Of a DNA stretch of 64,000 bases, positions 10,741 through 23,800 are shown one piece after another. Location of the stretch: assembly GCF_020184175.1 (NCBI RefSeq), contig NC_065531.1, positions 14,653,213 through 14,717,212 on the forward strand, written 5' to 3'. Each line of letters opens with the position of its first letter. The stretch's first letter is position 1. Origin of the DNA: Aphis gossypii. Lineage: Eukaryota; Arthropoda; Insecta; Hemiptera; Aphididae. Made by a program: the position numbers and the translations under genes. The notes under the pieces were generated by a model. That model was not told the origin of the DNA. It saw only the letters and a program-made list of their open reading frames with translations, and did not search any database.

Positions 10741-13700
10741 AAATTCTAACTGATTTGGGAATTGGTTCACCAAATATTGATCACCACAATCGAATTTCGC
10801 AGGGACAAGGGCGAATAGTTAATATAGCTGTTAAATAACCAAAACTAATGACGAGGGGAGACTAAAAAAATATCTACGAAATAAAAGTGAATGGGTAACT
10901 ACTAACTACATAGGTTGATGGCCATCAGTTTGATGAGGGACGACTAGACGAGTAGACTATAAGTTAGAAGTTAGGACTTATAAGATAAAGCAAATTAGTA
11001 TAGAAGTAACGACCATGGAATACGGATTACGGATTATGAGAGACATAATTATTATAGTGATAACGATGTTGATGAGCGGTTTTTTTTTTTGAGATAACAA
11101 AAAAGTCGTCTTATCATGATAGTTGGATGTAAGATTAATAATTGTGAGTTATGTGTACACTGAGTAGCCGTTTAGGTATTTAAAGTATTTAATTCTTAAA
11201 TATATTAATATAAATATATATCTATGATTTTACTACTCATTTACGTTCTATTCAATTAAAAACGTACTTGTGATTCTTTAAAATAAGTTAAAATTTATTC
11301 CGTGTGTTACTTCTCGATAACACGATTTGAAGAAACCTACAAAAACATTCAATAATAATAAACATGTGCATAATAATATGTTATTTGTACTATACTTTTT
11401 TGAATATTTATAAATTATAAGTAACGTTATAGCAAGACTATATATTATAATTGATACTAAATACCGTTGACTATCATAATTCTTAATAATATTAAATATT
11501 TCATGATGATAATTTATATGTAAGTAGGTACCTACTAATTACTATATACTTATTTTATATATTATATTTTATTTTACTGTATTTATAAAAAAAAAATTCC
11601 ACAAGAATATTTTACAATATGCACATATTTACCTATTACTTATACGTATTGTGCAATAATTAAAAGCTGATATAAAATATTAAATAAATTAAAAATATTT
11701 GAGAGGAGGAAGAGATTATTATATTAAATACGATTAATTGGTTCACTCCGCTTGACGAATATTTTAGTTATCTTGATTTTTCGAATGGAGAAGTAATTAT
11801 TTTAAATGTTCACTATTATTAAGACGCCTTTATTATTAGATAGAATGCTTTGAGAACAAAAAATTATAACTAGACCAAGGACTTATAGTATACTAAAAAA
11901 TCATACATTATGCATTTAAAAATATTAGTTAAAACAAACTATAACTATTATTTTAGTATTGCTAAGTAGTACCTATTTTCCGAATTATTAAATAAAAATA
12001 CACGTAATAAATAATGACGTGATGAATTTTCCGTTGTACTATACTTATTGTAATCTATCCACTGACCATTAAGATGAAATTATTAAAATTAGCCTCTTTC
12101 GTCTATAATTGATAACCTTGATTTACGAAAAATATCTTTCAATTTCAATGTTCTTGATTTATTATTCAAAATATGTACTAAAACAATAGAGTATTAGGTA
12201 AATAACAAACATTGTGAATTGTATTTTGTACTTACTAAGCACACGATAAAATTAACCAAATAAATATGCAAAAGTATAAAAGTCCTTGCTTTAGTTATAA
12301 AACTATTAACTAATTTAGTAATGTATAGGTATTATAGGTTTGACTGCAAGAGAGCTTTTGCAAGTTACTAGTTAGGTATTGTGAGTATACCTGTTAAGAA
12401 GTTTCTTTGACGGTTTGCAATACTTGCATAAATACATTTTAAAATTAAGCTTTTATTGATTTACACGCTAACTGACTATAACTTATAATTAATTAAAACA
12501 TTTTGTAGGCCGTACACTATACTATTATGATTATCTCTACTATGTTATTGTTGTCGTTAAATCAGACTAATTCCTTATAATTTTTACAAAAAACCACTGA
12601 AAATAATTAAAGCAATTAGTAAAGTTAGATTTGTAAACAATAATTATACTTAACTGAATAAAAAATAATATAATATGTTTATTTGCTTTTATCAATGGTT
12701 ATAAATGTTAGTTTTTATATAGGTAATGAGTATGCTATTATATGATAGGTATTTAAAATTATTAGATGAATTATCATAAAATCAATATTAAAATGTAAAA
12801 TAAAAGAAAACACAGATAAAAACATAAATGATAGTGATAGGTACCTACTGAGTATTGGCACCTGTTGAATCGAAAAAAAATTCAATACGTTTGTTCTCAA
12901 TGAAACACTTTCATTTCGAAATGAAAATATCTAGAAGCAGGGATATCAACCTTCTTTACAATGATCTAAAAAAAATTCAATAATTTTAAATGATTATAGG
13001 TATAATGCATATAACACAAGTATTAAAGTATACCTACAACTAAAGAGCCATCATAATAATGATACTCTATTTTATAAAAAAAAAAGGTTATAATACATAT
13101 TATACTCTGTGCTCGTAAAACGGCGAAATATTCCGTATCCAACCTAACTTAATATACGTTAATAATTAATATTTATTATAATATTTTTATTACCTAATTA
13201 TAGATCATAGTTCATAGGTGACGATAAAAAAGTAGTGAATATGACCACAGAGTTGTAAATTATAATTATTTATATTGTATTAGCTTAATCGACCACAAGT
13301 TAAAACGTCTTGTAAAATGATTGTAAGTAATATAATATAAATTGTTTGCACCATAGTTAGTATTGAAATGCTAATTGAGGTTTACATTCTTCTAAAAATT
13401 AATTTATATATGACACATTGACACAAGTGTGATTTTGAAATTAATTCATACACTATTTCTATGATTTCGTAAGTATAAAGTAAATAAGTACAATTGTACC
13501 AAGTAAAACACTTTATGAACAACTTATAAGTACTAAATTGTCCATGGGGTGATATGGGAGATAGATCCCCTCCTAAGGATCTTTATTTTCTTACATATTA
13601 GTGATACATATTTCGTCTACTTTTGGTAATCCTTACGAGTTACGACTTATCATGTAACAATTTCTTTCATCCCTCTTTATTGAAAAATCCTGAGAACGCC

Positions 13701-13910
13701 TCTGAAATTGTCGAGCTATAATGAGCATATATAATAAACAATAGGTAGATCGTACCTACTAATCGTAGATTGGTTACGATACTACGCATTTAAGTAAATT
13801 CTACCATGTGGTCGAGTAGGTACATTACTCTTTAGTAGGTATTTCCCTCCTTCATGTCAAATTTTAAGAACACAGCTCCTGGATTAATTAATATAATATA
13901 ATTTGTTAAA
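10741..13910. other. AT-rich intergenic stretch, no gene seen
   Basis: This stretch separates the PGS1 5' end from the GLD-2 3' end. It has only very short reading frames, no splice-supported exon and no recognisable transposon protein. The first few hundred bases upstream of 10737 are the likely PGS1 promoter and possible 5' exon. Confidence 0.6.
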
Positions 13911-14095
13911 AGATGGGCAAATGGGTACCATCCTGTCATGTCGTAAATGTTGAGTGGGGTCACTGTTTTGGATTTTTTAAGATTTAAATTCAACAATAAT
14001 GTAATATTTTATATGTCATTATGAAGATTGTACACGATAAAAAATTTTTAACGGATACGGTTTGTCAGCTAATATAATATAGTTTTAAATTGTTA
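13911..14095. repeat. degenerate 5' fragment of the two-module repeat
   Basis: The segment begins with GATGGGCAAATGGGTACCAT and continues through a GTCAT-to-GGTTTGTCAGC stretch that follows the same order as 1910-2050, with many substitutions. It lies just downstream of the GLD-2 stop codon. Confidence 0.6.
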
Positions 14096-14803
14096 ATATG
14101 TTGTCAAATCACCTTCCGGCAAGGCTTAATAGTTACGATTCGGGTAAATCGAATATAATAAGATTAAACTACTAGCGCAACAATAAAAAATTAATAACAT
14201 TTTTTCATATTGCTCGAAAAAAATATTTATTAATAAATTAGATTAATATAATAACGCAAAAGTTATTTTAGAATCTATACGTATAATTCAAAATACATCG
14301 TAGTCAACACAGTGATAAATTTAACTAAACAGTGCAGTATCGCGCTAGCAAATATTTTTCAGTACCTATAGTAATTATATAAGAGCACATATTTAATTTT
14401 CATAATAATATTATAAGTAATATATATATATATAAGAATAGTAACAAATTAAAAAGTTATAGATATATTCGACAGATGTCGTGCATGCGGTAGTTTTTCT
14501 TTAAATATAAATTCAACAATATATAATATAATGATACTTAAACGCTATAAATTCGAACAATTTTTTTTTTTACTGAATTTTTGCATCCACTAAGAATTTT
14601 TTTTTTTTTATATATACTTTTTGTAGTTTTTTTTTTTTTATCACACGGTTTTTCCAAGTTTTTCTTTCGTAATTAATACGCTATATAAATATCGTCAGAC
14701 GAAAGCCACACAGTTTTCTTGTCGTTTTTATAAATATTTTTTTCTTATAATTTTATAGTTTTGTGGTTTTATGATTTTTTTTTCAGTCTTGTTATTTTAC
14801 AAA

Positions 14804-17800
14804 CTAACAAAATATTGAATCCAATGACATCGTTTCTTCTAACCGATTGTAAGTATTACTTATGGCATCTTTGATTTGAGCAAATACATTATGGTTATTT
14901 ACAGACCGTGCTGTGTTCGTTTTTTCAAAAGGTTCTGAAAAAAAAATAATAATAATTATCATGACAATTGGTAATAAAAGTATCAATTAACAATTAAAAA
15001 TGTAATATTTTGGACAACTCTGATGCCATTATTTGGCAAAAATATGATTTACATCATGTCCTTATTAACTATACCGACTAATTACTTTTTATTAAGTTTT
15101 AAATTTCTAATACACCAGAAGAAGATGGACGAATATTGATCGTTAACTGATAGCTACGGGACCAACTCTTATAAGGGCTAGATACAGATTTAATATAAAA
15201 ATGTATATTACTTATATAAAATTAATATTTAAAATATTCAGAGCCGGATCAAAAATTCGGACAAAACCATGGAGTCCCGGTCAAACCTGAACTAAATGTT
15301 TCTTATTTTTTTTTTGTGCGTATTAATTGTATCAACAAGTCGAATGTCGATGTATTTTTTTTATAATTTATAAATTATTAAAATTCAACTTAGAATTCTT
15401 AATCAAAACAAAATTGCCATCAACTTTTTAAAGTAGTTAAAACTATATTATGTAATAATATAATATTATTATATTATAATAAAATATATATATAATAATT
15501 AAATAATAATATATATTACATTATTATATATATAATACATACATTTTTAGATCTTAAAATAATATCATTAGGCAGTGATTGCCAATTTTAATACCTCCAA
15601 AAAGTCAACAAATTTTCAAAATCCCATTATATTTAAACAATTTTATCATACAATCACTATAAAAATAAATGCTGTATCTAAAATAAATTGTTAATTAACA
15701 ATTTTACGAATATGTAATTAATTCAATAAGTATAACATACATTTTAATATTACTCGTATATCTATGTATGAGTGAAAAAATATATGCTGTTTTAATATTT
15801 TATACAGGTATATAAATAGGTAGGTACTAAGTATTGGTATTAGATATAAAAATATGAAATTAACCACAAGCGAAGAAAACTCATCTCTTTTCAATGGTGT
15901 TTAATATAATAATAAATTAAGTTGCTTCTCAGTGATTTTAACGAAAATGGATGTATTTTATTATTATGCCCAGGTGTTGAATTTTTTTATATTCGACCCT
16001 ACATATATTAGACAAATATCGTCTTCGTATACAAGTACCTCATATTATTAAATTATTATTTTTACAGGGGTAAAATGTATTCATCAATAATTTTAATAAA
16101 AACACGAATAATATATTATTAAACTACCTATAGGTACGTATTTCGAGAAATTGAAGAAGTATATGTTTGTTTACCTCTTGGACCCTTCTCTCTTATGGAT
16201 CTTTAGTAAGACGCTTTTATTTTTCAATTGCATAATAAACCACATAATACTTAGGTACATACTTGTATATATAAAATTAATCTATTTTAATGTTTAGCGA
16301 TAAAATTTAATAAACCCTTTTGTTACAAACCTTCGATCCCTATGAATTTCCATTGTCCCGGATTGTTTTTTGCCGCGTCGGCCATCCGACAGCTTTCTAG
16401 TGGTATCGGTGATCCCATTCTTACAGACACCGCGTGTTTATAAAAACTAAAAATAAATACACATATGTATAGTATAATTGAAACCGTAAATAATAATATC
16501 GTTTAAGTCCTTTTTTTTTTCTAATGTATTTAATGCATTTATGTGAGTGGGACCACATTTCTTAAAATGTGTTAATTTAAATAGCAGAGAAAAATTAATA
16601 ATGATTTAAAATTAACATCAATTTAAGATATTGAAAATATTTCTTTTTTCGAATTTTAAAAACCTATCGATTTATACGTGGGTTATGGCGTTATCGTAAA
16701 TAAATTTTATTATTTCTATTTTTATACAGAACACTAAATAATTTATATGCATATTTTCTTTAATATATATAAAATACAATATAATATACACTTTTTATGA
16801 TTAAAAAGCATGCATACCAGGGTTTTAATTTCAAATAATATTTCATAAATATTTCTACATGATAACATTGATGTATAATACATTACATACACACATAAAT
16901 CATTAAAATTATAATTTAAATATGATTTCTTTATATATTTATATCTATTGGATTTAATATTTCCTCAAATTTATTTAAATGAATGAGTTTTATATTATCA
17001 AATAATTAAACCTTTCACTTTTTTTGAAATTATACATGCTACTCTTTCTCGCACACACTATTGGCATAGTAGTATCTATCGAACACCCAGGACTAACCTT
17101 ATGGTGGAAATAAGTGCAAAATTGTCAAGGCCTAACGCTTTTGGAAGATCAAAAATGCATAATGACAGCATGGAAAGACAGTACCAAAGGGTTCAAGCAT
17201 GAATCTTAAGTAAAAATCCAAAGCATTTAATACGCACTGCTTGTATCACAATTTAAATTTTTTTGTTATCTGATATCGCAAAGTTCCTCCATGGTAATTG
17301 AGTTTTTTAGCGTATTGATAATAAAATATAAATATATATATATATTGCTTGTTTGCATCTTCTACGAAACACTGGGATATTTTAAAAAACCACTACCTAC
17401 ACTATGTTAACTTTGAAATCACTATTAGAAACCAGATGGGAATATAAACTTAATTAAGTCAAAGCAATACATTATCAATAGTACCCGAATTAATTAACAC
17501 GTTAGAAGAAATATCTGACAAAACTTCAGATCCTAAGACAAAGAGCAAATGACAATCATTAGAAACAAATAAAAGAAATTTATGAATTCATACGCATACA
17601 GTTCTGTAATTTGGTATTGGTATGATATATTATTAGTGAAATTGAATACTATAAATAAAACTTTAGAAAACATAAATAAAGAATTAGAAATGTGCAGTAA
17701 TCTTTTATATTATGGTCTTTACTCTTTTGGAGTTTTTAAAATCATTTCAACTTTAAGGCAATGAATCATTGAAAATGAAGGTTAATGCAATTGTAGATCA

Positions 17801-20800
17801 TATAACTATAAATTTAAAATTTAAAAATAAACTTAATCGAAAGAAAAAAAGCAGTTTGATTACGAAAGTTTTTACGATTCAAATGATTATTCTGAAAATA
17901 ATTTTAAGATATTTTACGATATATTAGTAATAAATTAATGGATAATAATCAAATACTTAACTCATTAGTACATTTATGATTAATCTATAAATATAAAATA
18001 TTGTATGCATATGATTATAAGTATAAAATAATTAATGAACAATTTGTACAAAACATTAATTAGAGTAAAATTTATTGAGTATGTTTTGCTTAAAATAACT
18101 CAAGCTAAAATTGGACAATAATTTGTGAAAAGTAAAAAAATAAATGTCACCACGCATAAAAAATTATTTTAAAAAGGGGGAAAAAAGAGCCTCTCATTTA
18201 TAATTTTCTCAGGAGTAGCAATTCGTGACCTGCCGGAAATCGGAATACCGATAATATTCAGTCATTTATGATAAAAAATAAGATGGCACACACCTAAACT
18301 AATAAGTATTAACTAAGTATATAATATAATATATTGTTTTCACTTGAAATCGTTGTAGTATTTAAAAAACTGCAAAAGCAACTCTCCAAGGCTCTGTTTG
18401 TTGTCACTTCTCCAACCACTACTAGGCAACTGTTCGTGCATGTGCACGAATTCGATGTCGGTGTTGGCCGAGAACTTCATGCCGTATATGCACTGCAGCG
18501 ACGGTAATACGGGTGGTTCAACGCCTAAGAATCGCAAATATAATACTTGTAAATATGAATAATACAAATAAATTTACATAATATAATGTCATACACATAC
18601 AGACATAATATAGATTACAACGACTGTCGACTAACAAACGATTAACCATAAACATTATGCGTTATCGCCATTCGTCGAAACTATTGTCATTAAATAATAC
18701 ATATCATTCATCGCCGTCGCGTAAAATTTTATAATATTATAAAGTATGCACAATTATTTATAAATAAGGCCCAGATTTAATGCCTTAAAACTATCAAAAT
18801 ATTTTCTAAAAAATAATCAAAAATGCTTATTCAATGCAGTAATGTCTTTAAAAAGATACCAATTTTTTTTTTATAAGCACGTAATTACGTAAGTGATATA
18901 GAATTAGGAAAAAGACGGTTTATTTTTGGAATTTTTAACACTTCTTTTTCTAAACTAAATAAATTAAATTTATTAAAACTAAATTAACAATAATATAAAA
19001 CAAATTACCAAACTTAGAAATGGATACAAAATATTTAAAAAATATTAATGAAAACATTAAGAAAACAATATTTCTTGTAATATTTTGAAATTTCTTAATT
19101 TAACAAAAAGCTCAAACAATGAAAAATGACCTGAAAAATGGAAACGTATTATGTACCTACTTAAAATAAATATTTCCTTACACCAAAAAATAATACACCG
19201 AGTTGTAATCTGGGCCCTAAGTTATAAGTTTAAGTAAAGTATGTTTATTTTACTTTGCAAGAAATTGATAACCATCAGCACTAGCGAGTAACTGGATAGC
19301 GTCATTTTTTTCGGATCGTTGATGTTGTGACTGGACGCCCACAGTTTAATTGTCACTACCAATGGCCTTACCCGGTAATCAACTGAAAAATCATTAAAAC
19401 TATTACAAACCGATTTGTGGTGGTATAGAGAAAAAGCAAATATGTAGGTATTATAAATTATAATTCAAAATATGCGTCATCAGTTGACAGTTCACTACAC
19501 TCACATACACCGCTTCCCAACGTAGTGCAGTAAATTAAATTATGTAAATATCAATAAATTAGTATTACTACATAATAATACATTAAACCAGTAAAGTATT
19601 AGAGGAAAACGATTGGAATATCATCCTCCCTAAGAGTTGTCCCTTGGCTTTTTTGTGTTAATAATTGTATATCTATAATAATGAAATATTCGAATTCAAA
19701 TCGAATAAAAAAAAAAAACGGGTAACCACTCTGCTGTACAATATTGAGTCTTAATTTTAATTTATTCTGCTTTAAATGTTTGGTAACTATGGCTACCATT
19801 ATTATTTTTTATTTTTACCATTATTATTTTTTTATTTTTCCCAATTAAAACTTATAACTGTTAAATCAAAAACTCAAAAATATGATTAATAAGTGAGCGT
19901 GGAATCGGCAACTTAAGTTGTATTAATAAATGTTAAACATTCCATCTCTCTCAGCCGAGTTCCAGAATCTAAATACGCCACTGAAGAAGCATTACCAATG
20001 TAGATAATATTATGAGGTTTTAGTGTAGGACAACTTCTAACTATTAAACTATACCAAATTACACAAAATATAAATAATTATAGTAGGTATAAAGTCAAAC
20101 ATTATTTAATCGACTTATACACAATTAATATTATTATGCACTTTACAATGGTTTTAGTATTAGTTTAACATACTGACTATCATAATTGTCTAGATACCAT
20201 AATATATATACTGTTAAAATCTTATTAATAAAAAAAAAAAAATTATCATAATATATACGAGTGGTTTTTAAAGTCTCAAATATTTTCAAACTATATACTT
20301 AAGTAATAAAACTATTTAGCGAAATATCGTTATTTTACTACACAATACAGTCGGGTTACTATCATACGAATATAATTTTAAAATAGTCCTACTTACGCCT
20401 CGAATAGCAATACAGCAGATGGGTGTTACGGATGCCCACCACGTTGTTACAGCAAAAGTCCACGTCCATCTTGTCGTCGCCGGAGCCGATCCACCGAAAC
20501 CTGAGTATGGGTACCTTGGCGTACACGATACGCATTTCCGCAGTACCGACCTTTCCGTTGATACGCTCGTGGTTGAGCAATCCCATCAGCCACTGGAGCC
20601 GTTCGACGGCACATATTCGGTGACGTTCCTCAGTCACGGTTCGGTGTTGACGGACGCCAGCGTTGACCCCCGCGGCCGCCGTGCAGCCGGTAAGCAGGCA
20701 AAAGTCCGCGTCGCTAACGTCGCCACCGAAACCGTTCATCGTGGACCCGACCAAATACAGGCCGCAGCCGGGCGCCCAGCTTTTGATCAGCGTTGACAGC

Positions 20801-23800
20801 CTACGCCACATGGCCATCTTTGTTTCGTAAACGCCCTCGGACTGACGGTTGTCCAAGTATGTGTGCCAGACTTCCGACGACAGCTATTTGTATAATAATA
20901 TAACTTAATTTCTAGGTATAATATAATATGTATAAATATATAATATATTATAATATTGTTATCATCAGCGCTTTAAATATGTCATTTATCTACCGGGTAT
21001 AGGATTTATGGGGGATAGGGGGGTGTTGAGATTATTTTCATATTCTAATATACAACATATTAAATTATTATACCTAATTTATAATATAAATTAAAATCAT
21101 AATATAGGTATACAAATAAGGTTCAATAACCTTTATTATTGTCGAAAATTAATTTGTAAAATTAGGTTAATTACTATTTAGGGCAGTAAAAATTTTACTA
21201 GGATTTTTAAAAATGGGGTGGTTTCTGGTAGCAAATTGTAATTAGTTGGTACCTTTAAATACAAATTTGGACAAAATTATGTTGTTTAAACAATACGCAA
21301 TGACATTTTTTAATTGATTATCTATGCCCTGTGGTATATAAATATTATAAGTATATTTTTATCGTTTTACGGTATTATTACAAAAATATGTTTTTAGATT
21401 TTGACTCTAGATATCTCGAATAAATAAAATTCTCCTTCAAATAACGGTAACACTTGATGTTAAAATAATCTTGTTAACTCGATAATTAATTAAACAAGAT
21501 TTTGATATTTTGAATTTTCTTATCCAATTTTAGAACTAAATACATGTAGTACTAAAATATAGTAATAAGTATCGTCTCCAATATATTGGACAATGATAAA
21601 GAAGAAGTCGAAGACCTGCAAAAACAACCTTGTAACATCACAAGTAAAAAAGCGACACTTGATTTAAAAAAGTTACGTATTTATACGCACGTATATTGAA
21701 ATCAATGAAGGTATGGAAGATTTATTTAAACCACTAGATTATTTAGAAAATAGAATAGGGAACAATGTTTTAAATAAAAATAAACAATAACCTTTGGACC
21801 AATTTTTTAAAAATAATATGTAGGTATGTATATTTTATTAATTTATAATGTAAACTACTAAATTAATTTAAACTTAAAAAAAAAAAATTAAAGTTTTTGA
21901 TAACTCGAAATTTTTAATAAGTCGAATCTTCTTTTCCCTCTGTGAACCTCGAGTTACCGAGATTACACTACTATGTATCGTATAAGTATAAGTATACATT
22001 ACTATAATAATTAAATCGTAATCTATACTATAAAAGCAAGTCCCGATTTTTTGTCACTTCCTAAGTGACGCCGAAGGTAACTCAAGCTTCCCTTGAACAT
22101 GAGAAGTTACACAAAATAAGTTTTGTGTCTCTTTTAAAATTTGAATTACGAAGTATATGTATTATATATATTATAATATATTAAAATAATTATTTAAAGC
22201 GTACCTATAGCTAAACAATTGCTCATAACCCACTTCAGAATAATATGTATATAGTATATAGAATCGACAATGAATCAATTATTATTGTCGACATATATGA
22301 GATGTGTCAACGGCTCGGTGCTTTGAACGACCCTGCGGGGTTTGGACTTTGAAATATAGATCACTGCGTTCCAACTACGACTGACAAACTTAATCTTGAG
22401 ACTCGAATAGTTAAGACAGTTTAAAACGCATCCACTAATAATTATAATAATAATAACCAATAGAAAAGTAGTTTAGTAGTCAGCAGAGCGCTGATTGGCT
22501 GTATGATGCGAAACCCCACAGAACACCATGCCCAATGTTGTTTTTTAAAAATAATAATTATTGTTATTCATACAACGACGTTATAATATTATTATATAAT
22601 ATAAATATATTATATTATTATTATTGTTAATAATTATTATATAATATTATACTTCCCGGGTGTAAGAATAATGATATTAATATGAGAAAAATTAATTGTT
22701 TTTGTTATAAATAAGTATATTAATTTTGAGAATTTATAAACACCTTAAATTATTATTATTTTCCGCAGGTATAAGGTACATTCACTTTATAGTATTTTAT
22801 GATTGAAATAACTAAGTATAAGACAAAAAAACAGCCCCACAATTTGCAAACAACTTTCCACGAGGGTGAAGTACGCGAGTGACAGTAAGTGGAATTCTAA
22901 ATGAAAAAGTTGAGTGTAAATCCATTAATATTTTTATAAGCATCCGGATTATAAATTTTGGCGAAATTGGAATTCACACGTAAAATAACGATTTTTTTAA
23001 TATAAAATGGTTTCTCATCCGTCAGTTCTAATGTCTTAATTTTGTAGCAACAGAGTTATTTATTAACATCATAATATTTTAAAGAAATATAATATGCATA
23101 GGTATATAATTGGGTTTATGAATCATTCACTCAGTTATTTACTCGAGCTCTCTATCTACGCTCATGACGCATGGTGTCGGTACTATGGGGCATAGGCAAA
23201 GCAGGTCTATACACATTTATTTTGTTTTATTGTATTATTACAAACGGATAAGAACTCTTTAAAAAAAGTAGATCGCAATTTAGTAACATAAGTATATAAC
23301 ATAATAATAATAATATTATGCTAATACCGACAAATATAATTATTATAGTAATTATATTAATATTTTATTTTACTTTACTTTGTCTGTTTCATCCACTTGC
23401 ACTAATGAATCTTCCAAGATAACGTTCTTAGCGTGATTGTCGTACCTCTGTGGCTCCGACAGGTAATACGCGTTCATAAACGTCCCGGCAGGTCCTCCAT
23501 ATGGGCTCCATTGCCACGGTTTGCAGCACGGCTGATGAGCTGAAGCCGGCGCCACTGGTTTCCTAGCGTTAGTGTTCCTGGTAGCCTATATATGATATTC
23601 GAATCGTTGATAATATTAGTTAATTTTTTATTATGATGATTAATGATTATTATAGACGGAAACTACGACACAAACTCCGTGGGTTCTAATCAGATTATCG
23701 TATTTTTGATATAATATTATAATCTTTCTACAATAAATTATTATTATTTTACACGATACTACTTACATATGCCACCTGGTGTAATTTGTGCAGATCGCTG

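Noticed and set aside
20419..20796. Plus-strand frame of 125 codons
   Set aside because: Antisense to the GC-rich GLD-2 catalytic exon; openness is a by-product of base composition.
22275..22460. Minus frame containing F-V-S-R-S-W-N-A-V-I-Y
   Set aside because: Considered as a Helitron or other transposon protein fragment, but too short and not matched to a family I can name.
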